A stretch of DNA of 64,000 nucleotides from Arabidopsis thaliana (GCF_000001735.4 NC_003076.8:2294001-2358000), one strand, 5' to 3'; positions 15,549 through 26,343 are shown, counted from the first letter of the stretch. Numbers and translations: made by a program. The notes: generated by a model not told the origin, from the letters alone.

Positions 15549-16247
15549 TTATTGATTACTAATACAAAGATTTGTTAATTAACCTAAGTAATCTTGGTAG
15601 TCATGTCCTCTAATTTCCAAACCGGAGACAAAACCGGTGAGAAGATCGCTACAAAAATTACCAATCTCTAACAAAATTATTTAAATTAAAAATCTCCATA
15701 AACTTATTTTTCCCTCTCTGTAATTTTGGATAGGTTTTTAATACGGTCAAACGCATTTTTTTTACTTCTACTAATCAAGCACATTTGACCATTTCCGGTT
15801 TTGGTTCAAACCGGAAAACGCACGATTTCAATTTGACTGATTCGCACGTGTCGTGTGGGAATAGCACGTGGAGAATAGCAAAAGGTCAGGGGGAGGGAAG
15901 ATAGAGAGATATGTTACCGTCACTTGCGGTTGACAGATGACGGAGCCGGATTTTCCTTCACCGGCCATCCATCGTTTATAGCCACTGACCCACAACAACA
16001 CCATTAACCCTTTTTGCTTCTGACTCCAATAGTGAAGTAAATTTCCAAACTTTTGTGTTTCTTCTTCGACGTGAAGACTCTTTCGGTGGTGTGTTGTGTT
16101 GTGACTTGTGAGGTCTTCTTTCTCAAAACCCAGGACTCACTCTCTGTATAATAAATACGCAAGAAGATGAATGATCCTTAGAATCATTCAATTCTCTTGT
16201 AAAGCATTCTAATTTGGGGCAATCTCGATATTGATCGCGAATCAGCA
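15549..16247. other. APC3 promoter and 5' leader
   Basis: This stretch separates the minus-strand tRNA from the plus-strand APC3. It holds two G-boxes (listed separately) and a likely 5' UTR from about 16020 onward, which ends in an ATG context of CAGCAATGG. No TATA box is clear. There is no open frame of note. Confidence 0.5.
15845..15870. promoter_or_regulatory. Pair of G-boxes (CACGTG) upstream of APC3
   Basis: Two perfect palindromic CACGTG cores lie at 15845-15850 and 15865-15870, 20 bases apart from centre to centre, about 400 bases before the APC3 ATG. G-boxes bind bZIP and bHLH factors, and paired G-boxes often act as ABA, light or stress elements. Their spacing of about two helical turns places them on the same face of the DNA. 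Function is inferred from motif only. Confidence 0.5.
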
Positions 16248-18082
16248 ATGGAGTCATCGAAGCCCAAAAACCGTAACCCGATGAAGAAACCTGTATCCAT
16301 CACGATGGAGCATGTTCTATTGGCGTTACGTGAGACAATGGATGAGAGAGAGATCAGGATTCGTAGTTTGTTTGATTTCTTTGATAATTCGAATTTAGGG
16401 TTCTTAGATTATGCCCAGATCGAAAAGGGTCTTGCTTCGCTTCAGATTCCTCCTGAGTACAAGTACGCTAGAGATTTGTTTAGAGTCTGCGACGCTAATC
16501 GAGATGGGCGTGTTGATTACCAGGAGTTTCGTCGATACATTGATGCTAAGGAGCTTGAGCTATACAGGATTTTCCAAGCCATTGATGTTGAGCATAATGG
16601 CTGCATTTTGCCTGAGGAGCTTTGGGAGGCTCTTGTTAAGGCCGGTATGTTACTGTTCCATTTATACTGTTACTTTTTGCTATTGATCATCATGTAAAGT
16701 TTGTACCTTTATGAGAGATTTGTGGATTTTGATTGTTTATGGTGAAGTTGCTATATTGGCATTGTGTTGAGATGTTAGAACGTGTTTGATTGTTTATGTT
16801 ATTTCATTGGATTGTTGAGTATCACCAACCTATATAAGCCCTACAGTTTTGTTCTTGTAGGCATTGAGATCGATGATGAGGAACTCGCTCGTTTTGTGGA
16901 GCATGTTGATAAGGACAACAATGGAACTATAACGTTTGAAGAGTGGAGAGATTTTCTTTTGTTATATCCTCATGAAGCCACCCTTGAAAACATATATCAT
17001 CATTGGGAAAGGGTGTGCTTGATAGATATTGGGGAGCAAGCTGTTATACCGGATGGTATAAGTAAACATGTGAAAAGAAGCAGATTACTTCTCGCTGGAG
17101 GACTAGCCGGAGCTGTTTCTAGAACTGCAACTGCGCCTCTTGATCGTCTGAAGGTTGTTTTGCAAGTTCAAAGGGCACATGCAGGGGTCCTCCCGACAAT
17201 TAAGAAGATATGGAGAGAAGATAAGTTGATGGGTTTCTTTAGAGGTAATGGGTTAAATGTCATGAAGGTTGCTCCTGAAAGTGCCATTAAGTTTTGTGCT
17301 TACGAAATGCTAAAACCCATGATTGGAGGGGAGGATGGTGATATTGGTACAAGTGGGAGACTTATGGCAGGTGGAATGGCTGGTGCATTGGCTCAAACCG
17401 CTATTTACCCTATGGATCTCGTGAAGACTCGGTTACAGACTTGTGTCAGTGAAGGTGGAAAGGCACCTAAGTTGTGGAAGCTTACAAAAGATATATGGGT
17501 TCGGGAGGGACCTCGGGCTTTCTACAAGGGTCTGTTTCCTTCTCTTCTTGGGATTGTTCCTTATGCAGGAATTGACCTCGCTGCATATGAAACGCTAAAA
17601 GACTTGTCCAGAACATATATTCTTCAGGACACTGGTTAGAGCATCAAAACCTTAAATCCTTATTCTTATTTGCATATCATTGTTCTGTGATATGATACTA
17701 AAATAGCTTAAAATTCTGCAGAGCCGGGTCCTCTGATACAGCTGAGCTGTGGAATGACATCAGGAGCCCTTGGAGCATCATGTGTTTACCCGTTACAGGT
17801 AGTAAGAACAAGGTAAAAACCCGAAATTCCGAAAACTTGTAACCGATTTTTTTTAATGTCTTGTCTGCGATTGTAAAAAACAAGTTTGATCCTTGTCATG
17901 TCAGAATGCAAGCGGATAGTTCGAAGACGACAATGAAGCAAGAGTTTATGAATACGATGAAAGGAGAAGGTCTTAGAGGTTTCTACAGAGGACTATTACC
18001 CAATCTTCTCAAAGTAGTTCCAGCGGCAAGCATCACGTACATTGTTTATGAAGCTATGAAGAAAAATATGGCTCTTGATTAG
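16248..18082 (+). CDS. APC3: Calcium-regulated mitochondrial ATP-Mg/Pi carrier APC3
   Basis: The protein has 479 residues in four exons: 16248-16644, 16861-17634, 17722-17812 and 17905-18082. The N-terminal half carries four EF-hands (about residues 37-65, 76-104, 106-134 and 142-170); the second ([12 protein letters not shown]) and fourth ([12 protein letters not shown]) have full calcium-binding loops, the first and third are degenerate. The C-terminal half has three mitochondrial-carrier repeats (from about 206, 300 and 395) with signatures PLDRLK, PMDLVK and PLQVVR; the third has Gln where most carriers have Asp/Glu. This is the SCaMC/APC layout: an inner-membrane exchanger of ATP-Mg for phosphate, switched on by calcium from the intermembrane side. 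I recognise AT5G07320. Start choice follows the first ATG in a good context and full EF-hand 1. Confidence 0.95.
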
Positions 18083-19359
18083 CCAATACGGTCTTGAAAT
18101 TTTCTCCGAGTTAGTTTATTCTTTTTTGTTCCCAAGGGGTCACTCTCTCTAGGTTATGTGAGAAATTCAAAAACAAGACAGAGATTGTAACATGTCTTCG
18201 TTGATGTGTTCAAGATCAAGACTCAAGTCTGTAAACTCACATCTCCAAAAAAGATTTTGAATGGTTAAGTCATGAACTCACATCTCCAAAAATGATTTTG
18301 AATGGTTACATCATTAAAGATATCTATCAACTAATTTTTTTAAAAAGGTCTTACTGCATTTTATAAATAATAAATGAATTTTTATATAAATCGTGATCAG
18401 TTGTAAGTCACTTTTCTAATATTTTAAAGTGTATAGCCTATTTAAGTATATGATCTGATTTAATTAAATGGAAAACAAAATATTAAAAGTATATTCTTGA
18501 AATTGGGACATATATTTTTATGGTGATAAAATTTAATTATAGATTTGTAATTTGATGGAAATTTTTTTGATAAATAGTTATCAGCAATATAATAAAGTTA
18601 ACACTCTTATAACAACTTAACAAAAAAAACACTCTTATAACAAAAAAGAAGAAGTTATCAGCAATATATTTATACTGTTTTCGTTGACTTAAAAATATAA
18701 CTTATAACACACCTATGATTTATATATCTCAATTATTGTTTTGTTGCGATCATTGATATTCTTTTTTAGACTATGTTTCAGAATGATGACAACAATGTTA
18801 TACCTAGACATATATAGTTTTAAATGTTGTTTTCAGCTTTAACCTATATTTATTTTAAAAATCAGCGAGCTTTTCTTTTCGTTTTTTTAGAATATAGATT
18901 TAACTTAAAATTTAGAAATTAGAGTAAAATGAGTAATTTAAACAAAACTTGCAAATCAACAAATTTCTTAAATAACTGATTGTCAGACAGATCACAAGCA
19001 AAAGAAAGCAAAAACCGTGATAGTCCCCAAAACAAGAGAATTGGTTGGAAAGGGTTGATTGTGAATAGTCATTATATCAAAGACTTCGTTCGGTCGTGGA
19101 GTCAGAGTCAGAGTCAACTATACTTGTAAATCGTAACTTGGATCTTAATGTATAAAAAGATAGTTTTAGAAGAAACAACAAGATCATAAAACTATTACAA
19201 ACAATAGGGATATATATACTTCTCGTTAGAGAATCTACACATCACCGGAAAAATAAGAGAAAACAGAAAGAAAAATTAAAGAGAAAATACGAAGAAGAAA
19301 GGCGTAGCCTTCCCTTTGCCTCTGTTGACTTGCCGTTTGTTTTCTTCCTTGATCTGTTG
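18083..19359. other. Intergenic: APC3 3' region, then AT-rich DNA
   Basis: The first 200-odd bases should be APC3 3' UTR and include a 41-bp direct tandem repeat (listed separately). Around 18577-18665 two short units, AGTTATCAGCAATATA and AACACTCTTATAAC, each occur twice. From about 19240 to 19360 base composition rises and the sequence may belong to the 3' part of the minus-strand transcript proposed at 19360-19467. No other gene is visible. Confidence 0.45.
18234..18314. repeat. 41-bp tandem duplication in the APC3 3' region
   Basis: Two adjacent copies of a 41-base unit (18234-18274 and 18275-18314) begin AACTCACATCTCCAAAAA and differ by only a few bases. They lie about 150 bases after the APC3 stop, probably in the 3' UTR. 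Simple slippage or unequal exchange would explain them. Confidence 0.85.
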
Positions 19360-19467
19360 TTAACCAGAACCAGAGAAAGATAACGGAACCGAGCTAACTT
19401 CCATTAGCCGTAGCTCGACGTGCTTCTTAACGTCGTCGTCTTCTTTCTCGGTTTCTTCCTCCTCCAT
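19360..19467 (-). CDS. Candidate micropeptide gene, 35 residues, no known family
   Basis: A minus-strand ATG at 19467 opens a 35-residue frame ending in TAA at 19360-19362. The product begins MEEEETEKEDDDVKKHVELR and ends in a Ser/Gly-rich tail. It has no signal peptide or membrane segment and I do not recognise it. Support for a gene: a TATAAATG motif on the minus strand at 19548-19555 lies about 80 bases before the ATG, the stretch from about 19250 to 19540 is less AT-rich than its surroundings, and the leader is purine/pyrimidine-biased like real 5' UTRs. Against it: short length and low-complexity N-terminus. It could equally be a short frame inside a noncoding RNA. Confidence 0.35.
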   Translation of the reverse strand: MEEEETEKEDDDVKKHVELRLMEVSSVPLSFSGSG

Positions 19468-20474
19468 ATCTCTTTCCCTTCCTTAGATTAATGAAAACGA
19501 AGCTAACTGTTAGTGGTTGCTTTAGTCTTCTACGTCTCTCTTCACCCCATTTATAATGCTTCATCTGGTCCCATATCCAAAACCTTATATATATAATGGC
19601 GTATATTATTATCGTATTATTGTTTAAACAATATATTTTAAACATGAATTATGTCTTGTTAAGTTTTCGACCCATGGAATCTTTTTGAAAGTTATACCTA
19701 ACGTCGGTAAAAATTTAATAAACATTTTTATAACGTGCATCTACTTTTAAAAGAAATCCATTTGCATTATTGCATTAAAGATGTTTAAGCATTTGGCTCT
19801 CCCCAACAGTTTAGTTCAAATTGTTTGATAGAAAAAGTTGTTTCTTTTTCTTTTCACGTACAAGTACAACGCTTGATTCTAAACATTTTAAGTTAAATTT
19901 GAACCATAGTTTAACAAAGTTGTCGAAAAACTCAATTATACTGCAAATGAACGATTTGAACAATATAATAGTGTTGAAGCTAGTGGAATAAGATATATTC
20001 AGACAAAGGTATGACAAGAAGTATCGAGGTGGTTTCTGTAGAGGGATGGAATTATTCTTTAATTATTTTTTCGTCGGCATAGTTTTTGCTATATATCTTC
20101 CACTTGCTGGAATTATATTAATGTGTTATCTAAAGTTCGCAGCATAAATTATTGTTGTTGTTACTGTTTATCGTTAATACTTTTTCTTGCTTTATTATTA
20201 GTAGGGCTACTTTGCTAAATAAAGAAAAAAAAATAGAAGTTTAACTCGTAAAAATGATTAAGTGGTAGTCGTAAATAAGTGATTCATAATGTAAAATTAA
20301 TATATAGTGTCAAAAAAAAAACATGCTATTTATTTTTGACTTCTGCATGACTATTAGCACACACAAGAATATATATTATATAGAAATGTCGTCATTCCAC
20401 TAGCTATAATATATACATTTTTGATTTTTTTACTAAATAGATCATATATTTTCGTAAAATACTAATTTTCTAAG

Positions 20475-20524
20475 GAGCTGATCTAGTTTAGTGGTCATAC
20501 GAGGACCACTTACCTCATCAGCTC
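20475..20524. repeat. Imperfect 50-bp palindrome
   Basis: The arms GAGCTGAT/ATCAGCTC and GTGGTC/GACCAC pair around a 7-base centre, with unpaired stretches of 8 and 7 bases between the two stems. The left arm also resembles a Pol III A-box (TAGTTTAGTGGT), but no B-box follows. It may be a hairpin-prone remnant of a tRNA-derived element. Confidence 0.7.
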
Positions 20525-21150
20525 AACCCACTAATATTGAGTTTGTACCAGTTTGACAAAAAAAATACTTAACTTTTCAGAAAATAAAATGGAATTAGTT
20601 ATTTTCATAATTACATTTTCAGTTAATAAAACTAGGATAACAAAAACTTGAGTTTTCTTTTTCTTCTTCTGAAAGTTATGACCTACGTAGCTAGGTTTTA
20701 GTTTACAGTCGTGGTTAACTTAGAGACTCTTTGATCATCAATCAGTTAAGACCAATGCTTCTTTAAGCCATTTAGTTTATTCTTGATGATAAAAGTACGT
20801 AACATCATTTTTAAAAAATTGTGGTGAGTGAGTAAAAGTCACGATACAAAGAAAAATATTCATAGTTTGAAAAGAACGTAAAGTAGAGATGAAATGTGAA
20901 TACGATTATATATATTGTTTACATAGTTAATGTATAGGCCTTTCTTTCTTTATATAGGATTGTAAAGCTCTTTACACCGCTTTATTTATAACAAAAATAG
21001 AAATGAGCAAATAATTACGTCGAATAAGCACTAATTCCATTAAAGTGGGAGCTAGTAAGCACCAAGCACACTAGTTCAACTCGTATCAATTTATTGTATT
21101 TAAATCAGTAGTTAAAACTTGTTTAATTTCCTCATTGAGAAAGATTTGCC

Positions 21151-21207
21151 CACTTTAGTTAAGTCTTATCCCAAATAGCACTTTAGTTAAGTCTTTATCC
21201 CAAATAA
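21151..21207. repeat. 28-bp tandem duplication
   Basis: Two adjacent copies beginning CACTTTAGTTAAGTCT, at 21151-21178 and 21179-21207, differ by one inserted T and the last base. They lie in gene-free DNA with no visible function. Confidence 0.85.
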
Positions 21208-22063
21208 CTTGTTTACTTTTACTTTTCTATTAAAATTATGAATAGTACTGAATTCACTATTTAAATAAAGGCACTATGAAATAAAAAGAACTCCATAAAA
21301 AATGCATTAATTATTTTATATTTCTTAAATATAGACAAACTTTATAGAATTAATGGCTACAATAAATATTACGTTGAAAATGTCGTTTTAATATTTCTCC
21401 ATCTTTTTTACATAATATTTATATGAATTTAAATTTGAATGTCGATACAACGATAACACGAAGACGAGAAAATATAACTATTTTCATTAGAATTGACACC
21501 AAACATATTTAATCTCTTCATTTTTGTCTTAAAAACAAAAGAACATACTTTCGTGACATAGGTTCATTTAGTACTTGATGGATTTTCGTGCCATTGGTTC
21601 ATTTACTCGATGCAAGGCACGGTTCCATCGACACAGCAGCAATGTGATTGTCACATGTCGCGTGGTAAGACGAGGGTTGCTAGAGCTTACCAGTAAAAGA
21701 AGATACACAAATTTTGGTCTTATCCATTAGGCATACAAATTTAAAATATAATTAATATCTCATATTTTTAATTTTGACAGAACCAATGAAATAAAACACG
21801 CGCATTACTGCAGTGAATCCCAATTATAAGGAATCTGATTTGACGTGGATCTTCAAGACACTTCCACGAATTAAACTGCATGTTCTTAAATGCTTACACG
21901 TATTACTTCTACAACTCTCTTCTCTACTCCAGATGTCTCCATCTTCCTTTTATATCCGATATCTAAAACGCTCTCAAGTATAGCACAATCCACAACAACA
22001 AAAAGTACAAATCTTACTCTTCTTTTCAGCTAGATTTTACTAATCACTCGCCAAGAACAACCA

Positions 22064-22641
22064 ATGGCCGTTCGATCAACCGTAAGTAACCTAAGACGTC
22101 GTCGTTTCTCTATGATTCATTTGGTCTTCACGATTTGACTTTTATCATTTTGTGTTTGAAGGGTCACTTGAAAAACGTAGTGCAGAGGTTAAGAACTTAC
22201 ACGAAGGCGACAACCGTACCAAGATCCAAAGCGTATTCTACGGCGGCAACAGAGTATGGTGGCCAGAGAACCGCCACCACAGCGGCAGCAACAAAAGGTG
22301 ACTTCACACCAGTTTACGTCTCCATAGGATTGATTTCATTGTCAGTAACATTTGGTGTCTACACTGCGTATCTTCATCTACATGAAAACCCTGGCGTACG
22401 TGTCAACAAGAAGATGAGAGAGACCGTTCCCGAGATCGAAGATCCAGATAGAGTTCTAAACGAAGCGGACCGGTTCGCTAACAGGTCTTGGTTTAGGAAA
22501 ATAGCTCACGTTCAAGAGTTTGACAAGCAGGATGTGATCTCTGACCCAATCAGGAAAGACCAGTTTGCTCATAAACCTCGTGCCTTGACGCTTAAGGATG
22601 TTGGCGTTGATCCTAAGATATCGGCTGCTGCAGCTCACTAA
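22064..22641 (+). CDS. Small B12D/NDUFA4-like membrane protein, probably mitochondrial
   Basis: The protein has 165 residues in two exons: a tiny first exon of 18 bases (22064-22081, MAVRST) and 22162-22641. The N-terminus is basic and rich in Thr, Arg and Ala with no acid until Glu37, like a mitochondrial presequence. A hydrophobic segment at about 56-78 (PVYVSIGLISLSVTFGVY) is followed by NPGVRVNKKMRET and a short conserved helix-like stretch. That hydrophobic segment plus the NP-x-VRVNK motif is what I know from the B12D / NDUFA4 (MLRQ) family, whose members sit in the inner mitochondrial membrane. The match is by eye and moderate. The locus (AT5G07330 by position) is usually listed without function. 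Alternative: an unrelated single-pass membrane protein. Confidence 0.8.
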
Positions 22642-23299
22642 GTTTTTATGAAGGCTGGTTTATGTGTTTTGTTTTCCATGTTTCTGTCGATAAATAAAAC
22701 ATCTGAAGGAGATCAAAGAGTTTTCAAATGGGTCGGTTAAGGTTTTATCCTGTTTCCTCTTGGATGTATTACAGTGATCAAGCAACTTTTGAGTGTATTT
22801 GTGTTGTTTCAACAGCATGTAAATTATCTAATGAAATTTCGGTCGAAGTAATAATACAACTTCGTTTTGCTTCTATTTTCTTCTGGATTAACGATTTTAG
22901 TAAAAATACTCATTTGGGAGAAACCAATTTCTTGGGTCTAGGTTTGAATGAGATAAAATGGTTAACTTCCTAACCTTCTAAGAGTGTCCGAGGATTCATT
23001 CGCATTCTAATTGGGCCCAGGTCAAGGCCCAGGACCAGGCCCTAGTGGGGTAAAATTTTGCACGCGTCGGTGCTTTGTTTTGGATGACTTGGCGAGAGGT
23101 GATAGGGTAGTGTCACGTTGGCGAGCGATATTCATTGGAAGATAACAATCAAAATGACGTTCGTAGGTCTAAGAAATACGAGGACTAAAGAGTAAAGAAT
23201 ATCTCTCTCTCTGATCTACTTAGTACTTACTTAGTAGTTACTTCTCTGTCTTATTTGATTTTGAGTCTCTGTTTTGTCTCTTCTCTTGAGATTGCGATA
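22642..23299. other. Intergenic: 3' UTR and CNX2 promoter/leader
   Basis: The left part is 3' UTR of the preceding gene, with ATAAATAAAAC at about 22690. From 22980 the base composition rises and bZIP-type cores appear (CACGCGTCGG near 23061, TGACGT near 23154). Calnexin genes respond to ER stress through bZIP28/60 sites. I do not see a complete ER-stress element, only these partial cores. The region 23190-23290 is C/T-rich leader. Confidence 0.45.
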
Positions 23300-25458
23300 A
23301 TGAGAGAACGGATTATTACATTCGTTTCGCTGCTTCTTGTAGCTTTGCTTTCGTTTCCCAGTGTTAGCTACTGTGACGACCAAACGGTGATTGGTCACTT
23401 CCTTGAAAAAGTTCCTATTTTAAAGATTTGTTCATCGAATCTCCAGTAACATGGTGTTTTTGTTGTTGTTCAGATCCTGTATGAATCGTTTGACGAGCCT
23501 TTTGATGGTCGCTGGGTCGTTTCAGAGAAAGCTGAATACCAAGGTAAAGCCATGTCGTCGTAGTGAATTCGTGTTTTGAATTTTTTGGTTTTCTTTCGTC
23601 TGTTGAAGTAAAAACAAGTTAGAATTAGTGTAATGGAAGTTACAATCAAAAGGGGGTCTTAAAGTTTTGGTTTTTATTGGAACAGATTTAGAAATGTTTA
23701 CTTTTACTATAAGTGGATAAGAAACAGACTTTGTGTGAGCTCTTAAAAGGTTGCTTCTTATTTGAAATCTTTTAGGTGTGTGGAAGCACGAGAAGAGTGA
23801 AGGGCATGATGATTATGGACTTCTAGTGAGTGAGAAAGCTAAGAAGTACGGAATAGTTAAAGAGCTTGATGTTGATGAGCCTCTAAACCTTAACGAAGGA
23901 ACTGTTGTTCTTCAATACGAGGCTCGTTTCCAAGAAGGGCTTGAGTGTGGTGGTGCTTACTTAAAGTATCTTCGTCCTCAAGAAGCTGGATGGGTTCCTC
24001 AAGGGTTTGATAATGATTCTCCTTACTCTATCATGTTTGGACCTGATAAGTGTGGTGCTACCAACAAGGTTCATTTCATCTTGAAGCATAAGAATCCCAA
24101 GAGTGGCGAGTTTGTTGAGCACCATCTCAAGTTCCCTCCTTCTGTTCCGTTTGACATGCTTTCTCATGTCTACACTGCGGTCTTGAAATCTGATAATGAG
24201 GTGAGGATTTTGGTCGATGGTGAGGAGAAGAAGAAGGGTAATTTACTGTCTGCTGAAGACTTTGAGCCTCCGTTGATTCCTTCCAAGACCATCCCTGATC
24301 CAGAGGACAAGAAGCCAGAAGACTGGGATGAGAGAGCCAAGATTCCTGATCCTAATGCTGTGAAGCCTGATGACTGGGATGAGGATGCACCCATGGAGAT
24401 TGAAGATGAGGAAGCTGAGAAACCCGAAGGATGGTTGGATGATGAGCCTGTAGAGGTTGAAGACCCCGAGGCAAGCAAGCCAGAAGATTGGGATGACGAG
24501 GAAGATGGTGAGTGGGAGGCTCCTAAGGTTTCCAACACCAAGTGTGAGGCAGCACCCGGATGTGGCGAATGGAAGAGACCGATGAAGAGGAACCCTGCTT
24601 ACAAGGGCAAATGGAGCTCACCTCTCATAGATAACCCAGCTTACAAGGGAATCTGGAAACCAAGAGACATTCCAAATCCTGATTATTTTGAGCTTGAGAG
24701 GCCGAATTTGGAGCCCATTGCTGCCATTGGTATTGAGATATGGACAATGCAAGACGGTATCTTATTTGACAACATCTTGATATCTAAAGACGAGAAGGTT
24801 GCTGAAACTTACAGACAAAGCACTTGGAAGCCCAAGTTTGATGTGGAGAAAGAGAAACAAAAGGCAGAGGATGAAGCTGCTGGTGAGGCAGATGGTCTCA
24901 AGAGTTACCAGGTATATTGATTTTCGCCACAAATTTGGAATGCTTATACATATCCTTTGTACTTATATTATGTATGTGCATTACTGCAGAAGAAGGTGTT
25001 CGACCTCTTGTACAAGGTTGCAGACATTTCTTTCCTTAGTGCGTACAAGTCAAAGATTATGGTAAGTTCTCATTTTCAGACTTTAGAAACATATTGTATA
25101 ATGAAGAATCTTAAATGAGAATTTGCAATTTTCGTTTGTAGGAACTTATTGAGAAAGCTGAAACACAGCCAAACTTAACCATCGGTGTGCTCATTTCCAT
25201 CGTGATCGTCTTCCTCTCTCTCTTCTTCAAGCTCATATTTGGTGGTGCAAAGGTAAAAAAAAAACATGTCAGTGAGATGTAATGTTTTGGTTGGCGGGTG
25301 TTTGAGTCTTAACGAAATTCTTGGTATGTATGTAGGCTAAGGTAGAAAAGAAGAAACCGGAAACAGCTGCAGAGACCTCGACAAGCGAGGCAAAGACAGA
25401 GGAGAAAGCAGAAGCGGTGGCTGCACCACGAAAGAGGCAGACGAGGCGTGAGAGTTAG
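23300..25458 (+). CDS. CNX2: Calnexin homologue 2, ER lectin chaperone
   Basis: The protein has 532 residues in six exons: 23300-23386, 23474-23543, 23776-24911, 24990-25061, 25142-25252 and 25336-25458. It has a signal peptide (about 1-25, ending SYC), then the luminal lectin domain with the paired cysteines ECGG and KCGA (residues 110 and 145). The proline-rich P-domain (about 224-361) holds [18 protein letters not shown] repeats followed by GxWxxPxxxNPxYKG-type repeats. A transmembrane helix lies at about 468-489 and a cytosolic tail ends RKRQTRRES. Calnexin binds monoglucosylated N-glycans on folding glycoproteins in the ER, with calcium bound in the luminal part. The layout and length match AT5G07340. 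The ATG at 23300 begins a proper signal peptide; the frame is open upstream but without a better ATG. Confidence 0.96.
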
Positions 25459-25774
25459 ATAAAAAGAGGATTAGATTTTGATTTTTGGGGCTTTTTGTTT
25501 TGATTTATCACCGTATAGACAAACAGTAGTGGACCTGATATTAAGACGATTATTGTAACATGTTTTTTTTGTATGCTTTTAGTTTCACATGAATCTGAAT
25601 GTGGATCACAACATTTATGAGTTGAAATTTGATAAGTAATGGGTTGTGTACATCACATGCATCAGCATTATCAGTTTATCGTCTTTAGCTCGAGTGTTTA
25701 CAACAAAATCTTAGCTTCGAGATTTAGACTTCTCTACCAAAGGGTCTTGATAGCCATGGCACGAGACTCGTATG
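25459..25774 (+). other. CNX2 3' UTR and spacer
   Basis: T-rich sequence with polyadenylation-like signals follows the CNX2 stop. From about 25640 the sequence changes character just before the TSN1-derived fragment. No gene is visible. Confidence 0.5.
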
Positions 25775-26022
25775 ATATACTAACCACAGTTAGGTCTGTT
25801 TGCAGAATGGATTCTTTGACAGAGCACGAGCTTCAGCAGCCAGAAGAGCATCATAAAGGTTTGATCGCTCTTCAAAATCTGTGTGTCTAACCACATTTCC
25901 AAAACCACGGGCAAGAACGAGCTCAGCACTATTCACCAGCTGGCTGACTGCCAGCAGATGATGCAGTCACTTCATCAGAAAATAAGACCAAAGTTGCTCC
26001 AACGACCATATCCTTCCTGCTT
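25775..26022 (-). pseudogene. Broken partial copy of TSN1, including intron borders
   Basis: The segment 25775-25980 repeats TSN1 sequence at about 28119-28380 (exon 10 with its adjoining donor ACTAAC on the + strand). It is marked by several internal deletions and substitutions. It is followed at once, at 25982-26022, by a copy of 30070-30110, the 3' edge of TSN1 exon 4 plus intron bases (TAAGACCAA). Because intron sequence is present at both edges, it derives from genomic DNA and not from mRNA. The orientation matches TSN1. Deletions break the frame and no start or full domain remains, so it cannot code for a Tudor-SN protein. It lies between the 3' ends of CNX2 and TSN1 and might be transcribed as part of either 3' region. 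Confidence 0.85.
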
Positions 26023-26343
26023 AGTCTCTGCTCTTTTTTTGTTCTTTCTAATGTCAGTGTAACATAAATAAGACGGCTTAAGGAATGGAAAGATAAGTTG
26101 GACCAGAAAACACACAAAAACTGTAAGCATGGTTCAAACTTCCCCTTATTTCAAGTCCTACATGGAAAATTTCTTTAAAAAGTCTAAAACGTATATAAAT
26201 TAAAAGAAGAAGAGAAGAAACAAATCTAAAACCTTACAAAAAGTTCGACATGTCTTTAAACTCTTTAGAGAAACACACCGAAGCTTCTCTCCCTACCTCA
26301 TGGTCCCTTTGAACCATATCACGACTTATCGGTTTTTATAATT

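Larger units (their letters stand above)
19468..22063. other. Long AT-rich intergenic stretch
   Basis: The stretch runs from the putative promoter of the minus-strand micro-gene (TATA at 19548-19555) to the start of the next plus-strand gene. It holds an imperfect 50-bp palindrome (20475-20524), a 28-bp tandem duplication (21151-21207) and an imperfect repeat of about 35 bp (about 21550-21620). No coding frame is convincing. The last 150 bases before 22064, C/T-rich and AC-rich with a TATATCC at about 21950, look like promoter and leader. Confidence 0.45.

Noticed and set aside
15336-15562. Frames of 65 codons on both strands over the tRNA-Tyr gene
   Set aside because: They translate the tRNA and its flank and are shadows.
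24170-24541. Minus-strand frame of 123 codons, Ser/Gly-rich, opposite CNX2
   Set aside because: It mirrors the repeated P-domain codons of calnexin; the repeats keep the antisense frame free of stops. No promoter or family match.
25639-25890. Plus-strand frame of 83 codons next to CNX2
   Set aside because: Half of it lies in the TSN1-derived fragment, in antisense to that gene; no independent support.
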